Of a DNA stretch of 53,319 nt, positions 24,970-33,679 are shown one piece after another (the first letter of the stretch is position 1; each line of letters opens with the position of its first letter). Origin of the DNA: Treponema sp. Lineage in GTDB: Bacteria; Spirochaetota; Spirochaetia; Treponematales; Breznakiellaceae. Made by a program: the position numbers and the translations under genes. The notes beneath the pieces were generated by a model that was given only the letters and a program-made list of their open reading frames with translations, did no database searches and had not been told where the DNA came from. The stretch is from contig WQWU01000009.1 of the NCBI GenBank assembly GCA_009785215.1, positions 1-53,319 of the forward strand, in the 5' to 3' direction.

Positions 24970-26490
24970 TTATGGAAGAGCGCCTACAAAATGATAATAT
25001 GCAGGTTTAGCTCTGCCGTAATGATCGAATAACAGCGGTAATCCCCTGGATCTCCAGCTTTGGCTGTCTACAACGCCCCATAAAGTTACACGCTCAATTA
25101 TATCGGAATTAGCCAGATACACTCCCATGTATTCTCTGTAGCGGTTAGCCTGTATTAAAAGCGCGGTGTTGGTAACATTGGAAATATTATGATTGTTTAC
25201 TCCTGTTCCGCCTGCATTGCTGAATTCCCTGTAATTTGAAAATGCAATTATATCAAGTTCAGATACAGCAAGTTTTACACCTAACGGTCTGAACAGGTTA
25301 ATTGTTGTACTTATTCTTGCAGCAGTTATTCCGTTGTTATGATGTTCCTGCATTCCAATACCTTCGATTAAGAGCCTGCCTCTGGCTTCTCCTGCCGGTT
25401 TTTGATTTGCAGGCAAAGCAAGGTATCTTGTATTAACATCGTTTACCATATTGCGGATTAACATGGCTCTTACCGGCATATCAGTATTGTAGTCGTTGTA
25501 ATAAAGGATTGCTTCCGGGTCTGCAAGACGTGTGGCAAGGAATGCTTCGTATACAAAATCAGGGCCAATGGCAATTAACCATGGGTTTGCAGCTTGTCCT
25601 TCTCCCTGGGCTCCCCTTCGCATGGAAGTTTCCCAGTTTGTTCCGGAAGCATTGTCCGGGAAAATTTCATTTAATACATCCCATGAATATATTTTTCCTT
25701 TGTAGCGGGATGCCACTTCTGTAATGTATGCTCTCATTATGGCAAGAGCCTGATTCCTGTCTGCAATGCGTGTACCGTCTCTGCCGGCAATCTGATTCCA
25801 CACCCAGTCTGGATTCTGGCTGTGCCAAAGCAGTGTATGGCCGATAACTTTCATTCCTGCATTGTTGGCGGCATTAATAAGATTATCTGCAAAATTCCGG
25901 TTTTCTGTATTCCATGAAAATGCGCCTGTAGAAGCATTTCTGCCTGTAACAAGGTAGCCGGGTTTCATGTGGTTTTCTGCAGTTATTGCATTATAGTGGT
26001 GAACAAGACGCTGATTATTAATTCTTGCATTTGCGCCGGAACCCGAGATTTCATTTGGTCCTCTTATGATGTTTCCCATAAGAAAGAAATCTTTAAATGT
26101 ATCTTTCATGGGAGGCAGAGTTAACATATCTGTCTGAGGCACCATAGTTGCAGTAACAGAAAACGAATGAGAACTATTGCCGGATCTTACAGTTATTACT
26201 GCTGTTCCTGTCGCAGGGTTCTGCGGCGAAAATCTTGATGTACCGCCGGCCGAAAAAGATACAGCCGTAACAACGCCGTTTTGATTAACGCTGGCAACAT
26301 CAGGATCACTGGATTCCCATGTCCGGTTTTCGGCTGATACTCTGGCAGGAACCATTTCTGAAAGGTCTATCTTGTCTCCGATTGTAAGAACAATTCCCGA
26401 ACCCGATTTGCCGCCTCTGCCTGGCTGTGAGCCGCATGTTAAGAACAGCGGAATAACCAATAATAACAGCCCAATTTGTTTTAAATTCAT
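24970..26490 (-). CDS. GH10 endo-1,4-beta-xylanase, lipoprotein with Ig-like N-terminal domain
   Basis: 506 residues. The N-terminus is a lipoprotein signal peptide (LFLTCGSQ, cysteine at about 19), then a Gly/Ser linker, a BIG2-like bacterial Ig domain (about 30-115; WESSDPDVASVNQNGVVTAV) and the GH10 barrel (about 125-500). The barrel shows HTLLWHSQ, the acid/base SWDVLNEIF and the nucleophile VSELDI. It would cleave the xylan backbone at the cell surface. TAAGGAG lies 8 bases before the ATG. Third gene of the GH11-GH10-GH10 operon, 10 bases after the paralogue at 26501 with which it shares most catalytic blocks, so a tandem duplication is likely. Confidence 0.93.
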   Translation of the reverse strand: MNLKQIGLLLLVIPLFLTCGSQPGRGGKSGSGIVLTIGDKIDLSEMVPARVSAENRTWESSDPDVASVNQNGVVTAVSFSAGGTSRFSPQNPATGTAVITVRSGNSSHSFSVTATMVPQTDMLTLPPMKDTFKDFFLMGNIIRGPNEISGSGANARINNQRLVHHYNAITAENHMKPGYLVTGRNASTGAFSWNTENRNFADNLINAANNAGMKVIGHTLLWHSQNPDWVWNQIAGRDGTRIADRNQALAIMRAYITEVASRYKGKIYSWDVLNEIFPDNASGTNWETSMRRGAQGEGQAANPWLIAIGPDFVYEAFLATRLADPEAILYYNDYNTDMPVRAMLIRNMVNDVNTRYLALPANQKPAGEARGRLLIEGIGMQEHHNNGITAARISTTINLFRPLGVKLAVSELDIIAFSNYREFSNAGGTGVNNHNISNVTNTALLIQANRYREYMGVYLANSDIIERVTLWGVVDSQSWRSRGLPLLFDHYGRAKPAYYHFVGALP

Positions 26491-26500
26491 TTTTTTCTCC

Positions 26501-28120
26501 TTATAAATTTTTCAATGCATTTACAAAACTATAATAGGCAGGTTTTGCCCTTCCGTTTGGATCAAATAAAAGCGGCAGTCCTCCGGAACGCCAGCTGTTA
26601 TTGTCGGTAATACCCCATATTGATACACGTTCAATTATATTTTTATTTTGCAGGTAGAGTAACATAAATTCTCCGTACTTGACTGCCTGATCTCTAATTC
26701 CGTTGTTCGTTACAGTTGATTGTGATTGTTTGTTTGTACCAGAACCGAGAGAGCTAAATTGACTCCATCCTTGACCCAGTATATCAAGTTCAGATACAGA
26801 AAGACGTATTTTTGCTGATGAACCTGTAAAATTCATAGCTCTGAACATATCTATAGAAGCTTTAATTTGCGCGGCAGTTACACCAGTATTATGATGCTCC
26901 TGCATGCCGATACCTTCGATAAGAAGTCTTCCTGGAGTTTCTCCGGGAGGTTTCTGTTCTGCAGGTAAAGCAATATATTGATTATTAACAGCTAACACCA
27001 TATCACGAATCATTGTGGCTTTACCAACATTCTCTGTATTGTAGTCGTTGTAATAAAGAATTGCAGCAGGGTCTGCTAAACGAGCAGCAAGGAATCCTTC
27101 AAATACAAAATCTGCGCCAATTGCTACATACCAGGGATTTGATCCCTGGTTGTCGGTTCCTGCGCCGCTTCCGCGCATAACAAGCCGCCAGTCGTTACTT
27201 GCAATAACTCCATCAGGAAAAACTTCGTTTAATACATCCCATGTATGTATTTTTCCTTTATAGCGGGTTACAACATCTGTAATAAATTGTTTCATTATTG
27301 GAAGGGCGGTTGAACTTGTATTTGAAACAGCTAAATTTCTCTGCCACTGCGGAATTTGGCTGTGCCAAAGCAATGTGTGTCCTATAATTTTAAAGCCGGA
27401 AGCCGTTGCCGCGTTTACAAACCTGTCTGCATTTCCCCATGTATAACTTATTACACCGCCGGTTCTCCCATTTGACAACGCATCCGGCTTCATGTGGTTT
27501 TCCGCAGTAAGAGTATTAAAATGACGGTTAAGCATTGAGTTTGTGATTGCCGATCCGTTAGATGCGGCATCAGCTCCTGTAGCAATATTACCTATCATAG
27601 AAAAATGTTCATAAAACTGATCTTTTAATGGCGGCAGTGACATAATATTAACTGTTGCTGCAGTAGTAGTTGTTATAACTATGGTATCAGAAAATGCATT
27701 ATCCGAAGTTCTTAATGTAATTGTTGCAGTATTCGTACCGGCTCCTGTTACAAAAGAATCGGTTGGGCGGCTTATTACTGTAGATGAAGTTAAAACTGTA
27801 TTTATAGTTCCGCCGTTATCGCCGGAGCCTGGAGTAACAGTTGCAACAGCCGGACTGCCCGATGACCATACAAGCGCTGCATTTTCGATATCCTCTCCGA
27901 TTGTATATCCAATAACCAATGAACTCCCCAATGTAAGAGTTACAACATTCATATCAAGTGTAATACCAGAGCCTTCTGCGCCAATTTTCTTTTTGCCGTC
28001 AGTATTTATTTGCTGCGGTCTATTTCCTCCGCCCGAATCACCTCCCGGCGGTTCTTTGTTACATCCAAAAAAAAGCGGAATTACAAGCATTATTAAAGCA
28101 ATACAAAATAATTTTTTCAC
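26501..28120 (-). CDS. GH10 endo-1,4-beta-xylanase, lipoprotein (second copy)
   Basis: 539 residues starting with GTG at 28120; an AGGA site 5 bases upstream overlaps the stop of the GH11 gene. The signal peptide ends LFFGCNKE (lipid-modified cysteine at about 20). A Gly/Ser/Pro-rich linker and Ig-like region (about 45-155, WSSGSPAVATV) precede the GH10 barrel, which carries HTLLWHSQIPQW, TWDVLNEVFPDG (acid/base E) and LSVSELDI (nucleophile E). It is a paralogue of the downstream xylanase. Two diverged copies suggest different xylan decorations or cleavage patterns, which sequence alone cannot tell. Confidence 0.93.
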   Translation of the reverse strand: MKKLFCIALIMLVIPLFFGCNKEPPGGDSGGGNRPQQINTDGKKKIGAEGSGITLDMNVVTLTLGSSLVIGYTIGEDIENAALVWSSGSPAVATVTPGSGDNGGTINTVLTSSTVISRPTDSFVTGAGTNTATITLRTSDNAFSDTIVITTTTAATVNIMSLPPLKDQFYEHFSMIGNIATGADAASNGSAITNSMLNRHFNTLTAENHMKPDALSNGRTGGVISYTWGNADRFVNAATASGFKIIGHTLLWHSQIPQWQRNLAVSNTSSTALPIMKQFITDVVTRYKGKIHTWDVLNEVFPDGVIASNDWRLVMRGSGAGTDNQGSNPWYVAIGADFVFEGFLAARLADPAAILYYNDYNTENVGKATMIRDMVLAVNNQYIALPAEQKPPGETPGRLLIEGIGMQEHHNTGVTAAQIKASIDMFRAMNFTGSSAKIRLSVSELDILGQGWSQFSSLGSGTNKQSQSTVTNNGIRDQAVKYGEFMLLYLQNKNIIERVSIWGITDNNSWRSGGLPLLFDPNGRAKPAYYSFVNALKNL

Positions 28121-28127
28121 GTTTTTC

Positions 28128-28874
28128 CTACCTTATAGTTAATGTATTCTGCGTAACAGTAGCAGTGCCGCTGCTGTTAAAACCTTCGATTGTAAAAGCT
28201 ACTTCATACAGTGTTCCAAGATTCATACCAAGGCTTTCCCATCTTTTTAAATGTTCAGAAACAGAGATGGTACCTTCTGTACGTTTTGTCCGCCGGACAC
28301 TCCAGTACTGTTCAAAAGTTCTTGTTCCTTCAATCGACGGCTGATTCACCCTTCTTGATGTATATATGTCATAAATTCCGCCGTCAATTTCTAATGTTCC
28401 TTTGCGGGATGCGCCTGACCAGCTCCCCGGCGGACGGTTGTTGTGCCCCCAGCTTTCTATAATATAGAATTCAATCAGCGGGTTTTGAGTCCAGCCGTAA
28501 ACACACAAATAGGAAACGCCAGTGCCGGAAGGCGCCCATGCTGCGGCGTATGTAACAGATATATCGCCGATTCGTTCATGTCTTAACCTTGGTTCAAATT
28601 TTCTGCCTGTACGGAACAAAACGTTAAAATTGCCGTTACTGCTCCAGCGGCAGTTAAATGTACCTGCTTCTCCTATTGTCATTCTTGCAGTAACAGGGCG
28701 ATCCTTCCAAAGTTCATACCCCATACCGCCGTAAGTTCCAATTTCATTCTGGGTGATTGTTTTTCCGGTAATGCCGTCTGTGTCATCGTTAGAAAAATCC
28801 TGGGAAATGCAGACACATAAAAGTAAAACAAAAATTACGGCAGGCAAAAACATGAATAATCTCTTTTTTTTCAC
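28128..28874 (-). CDS. GH11 endo-1,4-beta-xylanase
   Basis: A 248-residue exported xylanase. GTG at 28874 is preferred because GGAGAG lies 8 bases upstream and a normal signal sequence follows (KKKRLFMFLPAVIFVLLLCVC); the frame extends 41 codons further but without a site. The jelly-roll enzyme shows FNCRWSSNGNFNVLFR, YLCVYGWTQNPLIEFYIIESWG (first catalytic Glu in LIEFY), YDIYTSRRVNQPSI, FEQYWSVR and the second Glu in AFTIEGFNSSG. Whether a cysteine in LLCVC is lipid-modified is unclear. First gene of the xylanase operon. GH11 genes of this type occur in rumen bacteria and fungi, so transfer is possible. Confidence 0.93.
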   Translation of the reverse strand: MKKKRLFMFLPAVIFVLLLCVCISQDFSNDDTDGITGKTITQNEIGTYGGMGYELWKDRPVTARMTIGEAGTFNCRWSSNGNFNVLFRTGRKFEPRLRHERIGDISVTYAAAWAPSGTGVSYLCVYGWTQNPLIEFYIIESWGHNNRPPGSWSGASRKGTLEIDGGIYDIYTSRRVNQPSIEGTRTFEQYWSVRRTKRTEGTISVSEHLKRWESLGMNLGTLYEVAFTIEGFNSSGTATVTQNTLTIR

Positions 28875-28984
28875 AATAACCGCTCTCCAATATATTCTTT
28901 GTAATTGGATTATATACCAGAAATCCGGAATTGTCATGTTATTAATAGTGTGCCTTTTAAAGATCCTTTTTTGTATTTTAAGCA

Positions 28985-29034
28985 AAAAAAAGCCCACCCG
29001 GCGATATTATCGGCGATAAATCGCAAGGATGGGC
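28985..29034 (-). terminator. Terminator behind hsp20
   Basis: On the minus strand GCCCATCC and GGGTGGGC close a long hairpin with an inner GCGAT/ATCGC pairing, followed by seven T. It lies 19 bases after the hsp20 stop. Confidence 0.75.
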
Positions 29035-29053
29035 AATTTGATACTTAGCTTAA

Positions 29054-29497
29054 CTACGCAGCGTTAATTTGTATCAATCTTTTTTGTGTTTCAGCTCTTT
29101 TTTTAATTTCCAGGCTTAATACGCCGTTTTTAAAACTTGCGTTAACAGCCTGCGAATCGGCATTTTCCGGCAATTTAAAAGAACGTTGAAATGTACTTGT
29201 CTTTCTTTCTTTTAGAATGAAAGTATTTTCGTCCTTTTTTTCTTCGCTTTGTTTAGAAGATATGGAAAGGTTCGAGCCGTCAACATGAACATCGATTTCT
29301 TTTTCATCGAAACCGGGCAGATCCATTTCTAAAATGTAGGAATTTTCATTTTCTGAAATATCTACTGCCGGAATTTGTCTGTTTATGGCAGCTGAAGGAC
29401 TCAATATTGAGTCTCCAAAAAAGGATTCAAAATACCTGTCAAAATCACTCAGGGAATTTTGAATTGTGTTTGGGCGGAATAGACTTATAGTTCTCAT
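29054..29497 (-). CDS. hsp20: Small heat-shock protein, Hsp20/alpha-crystallin family
   Basis: 147 residues. A short N-terminal arm is followed by the alpha-crystallin domain (about 45-135) with VDISENENSYILEMDLPGFDEKEIDVHVDG pieces and the terminal FKNGVLSLEI strand (A-x-x-x-N-G-V-L signature), then a short tail. It holds unfolding proteins for refolding. The site AAGGA sits 7 bases before ATG. The gene has a sigma-54-type promoter, a structured leader and its own terminator, so it is a single-gene unit. No CIRCE element is visible. Confidence 0.95.
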   Translation of the reverse strand: MRTISLFRPNTIQNSLSDFDRYFESFFGDSILSPSAAINRQIPAVDISENENSYILEMDLPGFDEKEIDVHVDGSNLSISSKQSEEKKDENTFILKERKTSTFQRSFKLPENADSQAVNASFKNGVLSLEIKKRAETQKRLIQINAA

Positions 29498-29589
29498 TGT
29501 TTTTCCTTACCAATGCGGTCTTTGCGGATAATAGCAGTTCAACGAACCGGCCGTCTTTTGGACGAGATCTCCGTTTGACCGCATTGATA
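29498..29589 (-). promoter_or_regulatory. Structured 5' leader of hsp20, candidate RNA thermometer or riboswitch-like element
   Basis: From the predicted start near 29589 the leader folds at once: CAATGCGGTC (29577-29586) pairs perfectly with GACCGCATTG (29511-29520), leaving the AAGGA site and ATG directly after the stem. Inside lie hairpins CGTC/GACG (29552-29564) and GTTC-AAC-GAAC (29537-29547). The ribosome binding site is not visibly paired, so stacking or alternative folds would be needed for thermosensing. Confidence 0.5.
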
Positions 29590-29598
29590 CCTATTTAT

Positions 29599-29616
29599 TA
29601 GCAAAAACCATGCCAA
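29599..29616 (-). promoter_or_regulatory. Sigma-54 (RpoN) promoter of hsp20
   Basis: On the minus strand: TTGGCATGGTTTTTGCTA, matching the -24/-12 consensus TTGGCACG-N4-TTGCT at all but one core base, with the obligatory 10-base gap between GG and GC. The start point predicted 12 bases after GC coincides with the first base of the structured leader. Confidence 0.75.
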
Positions 29617-29693
29617 GTGTAAAAATTGTATAAAACACGTGTTTTTCACGATTATTTCATGAAAAATTGTTTATTTTTTGTTTCTATTGGGTA

Positions 29694-29744
29694 ATTTTGA
29701 TACAGTGAAAGAAATAACGCCAAATTTTGTGTCATTTTGACACA
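29694..29744. promoter_or_regulatory. Candidate enhancer (activator) sites upstream of hsp20 / operator before GH94
   Basis: A perfect palindrome TGTGTCA-ttt-TGACACA lies at 29728-29744. Its right part ATTTTGACACAGT recurs as ATTTTGATACAGT about 40 bases away near 29693-29706. Both lie about 105-150 bases upstream of the hsp20 start, the usual distance for sigma-54 activator binding, and also about 70-120 bases before the divergent phosphorylase gene. The remainder of 29617-29815 is AT-rich, with no further gene. Confidence 0.5.
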
Positions 29745-29815
29745 GTTTATTTTGTTTATTTGTAATTGATATATTTAATAACATAGGATATTCTACAATG
29801 AGCAGGAGGAATATC

Positions 29816-32329
29816 ATGCAGTACGGTTTTTTTGATGATAAAATGCGGGAATATGTTATAACCCGCCCCGATACGCCTTATCCGTGGATAAATTACCTTG
29901 GTAACGAAGATTTTTTTGGACTTTTTTCCAATACATCGGGCGGTTATTGTTTTTACCGTGATGCACGAATGCTTCGCCTTACCCGTTACCGTTACAATAA
30001 TGTGCCGACCGATGCAGGCGGCAGATATTTTTACCTGCGTGATAACGGTGCTAGCGGTACAGATATTTGGACACCTTCCTGGATGCCAATGAAATCAACG
30101 CTTGACCGTTATGAATGCCGTCATGGAATGGGTTATTCCCGTATTTCATCGGCGCGTAACGGGCTGGCTTTTTCGCAAGTTTCTTTTGTTCCGCTTCATG
30201 ATAAATGCGAGATTCACAAAATTACCCTTACGAATGAATCAAAAGCAGAAAAAAATATAGATATGTTTTCTTTTGTCGAATTCTGCTTGTGGAATGCAAA
30301 CGATGATATGACCAATTTTCAGCGTAACTTTAATATCGGAGAAGTTGAGGTTGAATGTTTGCCTTCAGGCAGTTCGCGTATATATCATAAAACCGAATAC
30401 CGTGAACGGCGTAATCATTATGCTGTGTGGGCTGTTAATTCTACTGTTCAGGGATTTGACACAGACAGGCAGACTTTTCTTGGTTTGTATAACGGGTTTG
30501 ATGCTCCGCAAACGGTTTTAAAAGGCGAAGCAAATAATTCAATGGCTTCCGGCTGGGCGCCTGTCGGTTCTCATCATATTAAAGTGTGTCTTTCTGCAGG
30601 TGAATCAAAAACATTTGTATTTGTGCTTGGTTATTGCGAAAACCAAGAAGATCAAAAATGGGAAAAATCAGGTTCCGGAGAAACCCATGGCATTATAAAT
30701 AAAAAACCAGCAAATGCGCTTTTGGAAAAATACAATACACCGGAAGCCGCAGATAATGCTTTAGCCGCGCTTAACAGTTACTGGAAAAATCTTCTTGGCC
30801 GTTTTACGGTGGATGTATCGGGTTCATCAAGATCTGAAGATATTAAAATGGCGCGAATGGCAGGTGTCTGGAACCAGTATCAGTGTATGGTAACTTTTAA
30901 TATGTCGCGCAGCGCATCTTATTTTGAATCTGGTATCGGGCGCGGTATGGGATTCCGCGATTCGAATCAGGATTTGCTTGGATTTGTGCATCTTGTACCC
31001 GAACGCGCCCGTGCGCGTATTCTGGATATTGCCGCAACGCAATTCCCGGACGGCAGCGCTTATCATCAATATCAACCTCTTACAAAACGAGGCAACAACG
31101 AGATCGGTTCAGGTTTTAACGATGATCCATTGTGGCTCATCTTTGGTGTTTCGGCTTATATAAAAGAAACCGGCGATTACAGCATTTTGGAAGAAAGAGT
31201 TCCTTTCGATAATAACGAATCATTGGCGGACTCTCTTTTTATTCACTTAAAACGTTCATTTTACTATCCTGTTACGCACACAGGTCCGCACGGGCTGCCG
31301 TTAATTGGCCGCGCAGACTGGAATGATTGTTTAAATTTAAATTGTTTTTCCAAAACTCCGGGAGAATCGTTTCAGACCACAGCAAACTTTGAAAGCGGTG
31401 TGGCAGAATCAATTTTAATTGCTGCAATATTTGCTTTTGTCGGCCCTGATTTTGTAGAAATCTGCCGTCATACCGGACGTAACGACGAGGCAGAAAAAGC
31501 GGAAAAATCTATCGCTGCAATGCTTGAAGTTATTAACAAACACGGCTGGGATGGAAACTGGTTCCTCCGCGCTTATGACGCTTATGGAAAAAAAATCGGT
31601 AGTCATGAATGCGAAGACGGAAAGATTTTTATTGAATCCAACGGTTTTGCAGTTATGGCAGGTATCGGTATCGAAGACGGCCGCGCAGTAAAAGCACTTG
31701 ATTCTGTAAAAGAACGCCTTGATACCAAATACGGCATTGTTTTATTGCAGCCTGCCTATAAGGAATACCATATTGAGTTAGGTGAAATTTCATCGTATCC
31801 GCCGGGATACAAGGAAAATGCAGGTATTTTCTGTCATAACAATCCCTGGATTACAATTGCCGAAACTTGTATTGGACGCGGTACCCGCGCGTTTGAAACT
31901 TATGCAAAAATTTGCCCTGCTTACCGCGAAGATGATAGTGAATTACGCCGTACGGAACCTTATGTGTACGCGCAGATGGTCGCCGGTGTAGATGCTGTCC
32001 GTCACGGTGAAGCAAAAAATTCCTGGCTCACAGGAACTGCCGCCTGGACATTTGTAAGTATTTCTCAATATATCCTTGGTGTGCGCCCGGTTTTTGACGG
32101 ATTATTAATAGATCCTTGTATTCCATCGGATATGAAGGGTTTTTCTGTTACCCGATATTTCCGGGGCGCGGATTATCATATCAGCGTAGACAATAGTGCA
32201 GGTGTAGAAAAAGGTGTAAAATCCATTACAGTAGACGGTAATCCGTTAAACGGCGAAGCTTTAAAAAATGTTGTGCTTCCTGTTTTTAATGATGGAAATG
32301 TGCATAATGTTGTTGTTGTAATGGGATAA
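29816..32329 (+). CDS. cbpA: Cellobiose phosphorylase, GH94
   Basis: 837 residues. The start at 29816 is chosen because AGGAGG lies 6 bases upstream; the earlier ATG at 29798 precedes that site. The whole length matches cellobiose phosphorylases: [20 protein letters not shown] at the start, TNFQRNF and [11 protein letters not shown] in the N-terminal beta-sandwich, [17 protein letters not shown], and the catalytic Asp in GRADWNDC (D501). It converts cellobiose and phosphate to glucose 1-phosphate and glucose in the cytoplasm. Monocistronic or with the HEAT gene 42 bases downstream. Divergent from hsp20. Confidence 0.93.
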   Translation: MQYGFFDDKMREYVITRPDTPYPWINYLGNEDFFGLFSNTSGGYCFYRDARMLRLTRYRYNNVPTDAGGRYFYLRDNGASGTDIWTPSWMPMKSTLDRYECRHGMGYSRISSARNGLAFSQVSFVPLHDKCEIHKITLTNESKAEKNIDMFSFVEFCLWNANDDMTNFQRNFNIGEVEVECLPSGSSRIYHKTEYRERRNHYAVWAVNSTVQGFDTDRQTFLGLYNGFDAPQTVLKGEANNSMASGWAPVGSHHIKVCLSAGESKTFVFVLGYCENQEDQKWEKSGSGETHGIINKKPANALLEKYNTPEAADNALAALNSYWKNLLGRFTVDVSGSSRSEDIKMARMAGVWNQYQCMVTFNMSRSASYFESGIGRGMGFRDSNQDLLGFVHLVPERARARILDIAATQFPDGSAYHQYQPLTKRGNNEIGSGFNDDPLWLIFGVSAYIKETGDYSILEERVPFDNNESLADSLFIHLKRSFYYPVTHTGPHGLPLIGRADWNDCLNLNCFSKTPGESFQTTANFESGVAESILIAAIFAFVGPDFVEICRHTGRNDEAEKAEKSIAAMLEVINKHGWDGNWFLRAYDAYGKKIGSHECEDGKIFIESNGFAVMAGIGIEDGRAVKALDSVKERLDTKYGIVLLQPAYKEYHIELGEISSYPPGYKENAGIFCHNNPWITIAETCIGRGTRAFETYAKICPAYREDDSELRRTEPYVYAQMVAGVDAVRHGEAKNSWLTGTAAWTFVSISQYILGVRPVFDGLLIDPCIPSDMKGFSVTRYFRGADYHISVDNSAGVEKGVKSITVDGNPLNGEALKNVVLPVFNDGNVHNVVVVMG

Positions 32330-32371
32330 TTTTGTTATATTCTATACATCAAACTTTATTTTGGAGATAAT

Positions 32372-33604
32372 ATGAAGCGTTATTTGTTAACTTTAATTTT
32401 ATGTTTTGCCGGGATTACGGTCTTTGCACAGGGCAGTGAAATGTCGTTCCTAACCACGGAATTTATGAGGTCGGACGCCAGCTTTGCTGATAAGCTTTCG
32501 GTTCTGGAAAGAGTACAAACATCTGGTCAAACAGGGATTGGAGAATTTTATCATGAAGCTCTGAAATATTTACATTTAAGAATTACCAGTGCCAGAGCAT
32601 TACAAGAACGCATTGCCGCAGAAAGGTCTGCGATTATTTTATGCCAGGGGCTTGCTGCAGAAAAATATACTGCCGCCGCTCCTGACCTTTGGCAGGCGGT
32701 TCAGGTTTTTGATGTTTCAAGGTCTGGCAGTTCTTATGAAGGTCTTGCAATGCAGGCGGCATTTATTGCGCTGGCGCAGATAGATGCCAGAGAATATATT
32801 CCGCATATTGTACTACGCCTTGATAGTTTTAATTCCCGGACCATTTCCGGCGATGATCAAAGAAGAAGAGCTCAAAGAGCTGTTATTGGCTGTATAAACG
32901 CTCTGGAAATTTTTAAGGACCCAAGCGGTTTTAGGCCGGTATTCCTTGCTTCGATTGGCAGTTATGATCCAAGTATAAGGGAAATTGCTTCTAATGCGCT
33001 TTTAAACATTATTAGTGATCCTGCAGATGTTGTAGCAGAAATTCTTCTGAGCCCTGCAAACAATCCAACTATTAAATTGGAAGTTTTAAGAGAAATGTTA
33101 CAATTTGATGTTCCAAATGCTTCAAAAGCAAAGGTTGCCGCTGCCGCTCTTGCAACAGGCTGGCTAACATCTACATCTAGCAGGCCGCAGCAGGTTACTT
33201 TGGGTAATCTTAGAAAAACAGCAATAGATGCTATCCGCCATTACGGAGCAGCTGATGATTCTGTTTATTTAAACCTGGACAGGTCTTATAGCAGGAACTT
33301 TGCAACAAGTTCGCCGGATTATGATGAAATTCAATTAACGCTTAATGCATTGGCAGCGCTGAAGACAGATGAAGCTGCTCAGCTTCTTCATAAATATCTG
33401 CAGGAACTGCATCTAAGAAGACGAAGCGGCCCCTGGGGAAATAAAGAAAGACAAGTTTTTGAATGGCTCGTTTACAGTATAGGAGCATCTGGTTCAAGGT
33501 CTACAGATATTAGATTTTTACTTACTACCGTATCTCATGCAGATCATTATACATGGATAGAAAGAAACATGGCTTCTGAAGCTTTAAGAAGATTGGGTTA
33601 TTAA
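32372..33604 (+). CDS. Exported HEAT-repeat protein
   Basis: 410 residues with a cleavable signal peptide (MKRYLLTLILCFAGITVFAQG, cut after FA). The mature part consists of helical repeats: segments such as DPSIREIASNALLNIISDP and LRKTAIDAIRHYGA match HEAT/armadillo units. Such periplasmic scaffold proteins are common in treponemes, with no assigned reaction. GGAG lies 6 bases before the start. It follows the phosphorylase gene but the 42-base gap does not prove co-transcription. Confidence 0.75.
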   Translation: MKRYLLTLILCFAGITVFAQGSEMSFLTTEFMRSDASFADKLSVLERVQTSGQTGIGEFYHEALKYLHLRITSARALQERIAAERSAIILCQGLAAEKYTAAAPDLWQAVQVFDVSRSGSSYEGLAMQAAFIALAQIDAREYIPHIVLRLDSFNSRTISGDDQRRRAQRAVIGCINALEIFKDPSGFRPVFLASIGSYDPSIREIASNALLNIISDPADVVAEILLSPANNPTIKLEVLREMLQFDVPNASKAKVAAAALATGWLTSTSSRPQQVTLGNLRKTAIDAIRHYGAADDSVYLNLDRSYSRNFATSSPDYDEIQLTLNALAALKTDEAAQLLHKYLQELHLRRRSGPWGNKERQVFEWLVYSIGASGSRSTDIRFLLTTVSHADHYTWIERNMASEALRRLGY

Positions 33605-33643
33605 TCTTATATAAATTAATTAATTTAATAGGGCTGTCCGCCT

Positions 33644-33667
33644 CCTGACCACTCACGAGTGGTCAGG
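33644..33667. repeat. Perfect hairpin with GACCACT/AGTGGTC arms
   Basis: A 10-bp stem (CCTGACCACT and AGTGGTCAGG) with a 4-base loop, between convergent genes, without a T-run. The inner GACCACT/AGTGGTC pair is the same as in the nifJ terminator at 53151-53195. Confidence 0.7.
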
Positions 33668-33679
33668 CAGGTGCAGTGA

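Noticed and set aside
29498-29640. CIRCE/HrcA operator upstream of hsp20
   Set aside because: No TTAGCACTC-N9-GAGTGCTAA arrangement; the inverted repeat present belongs to the RNA leader.
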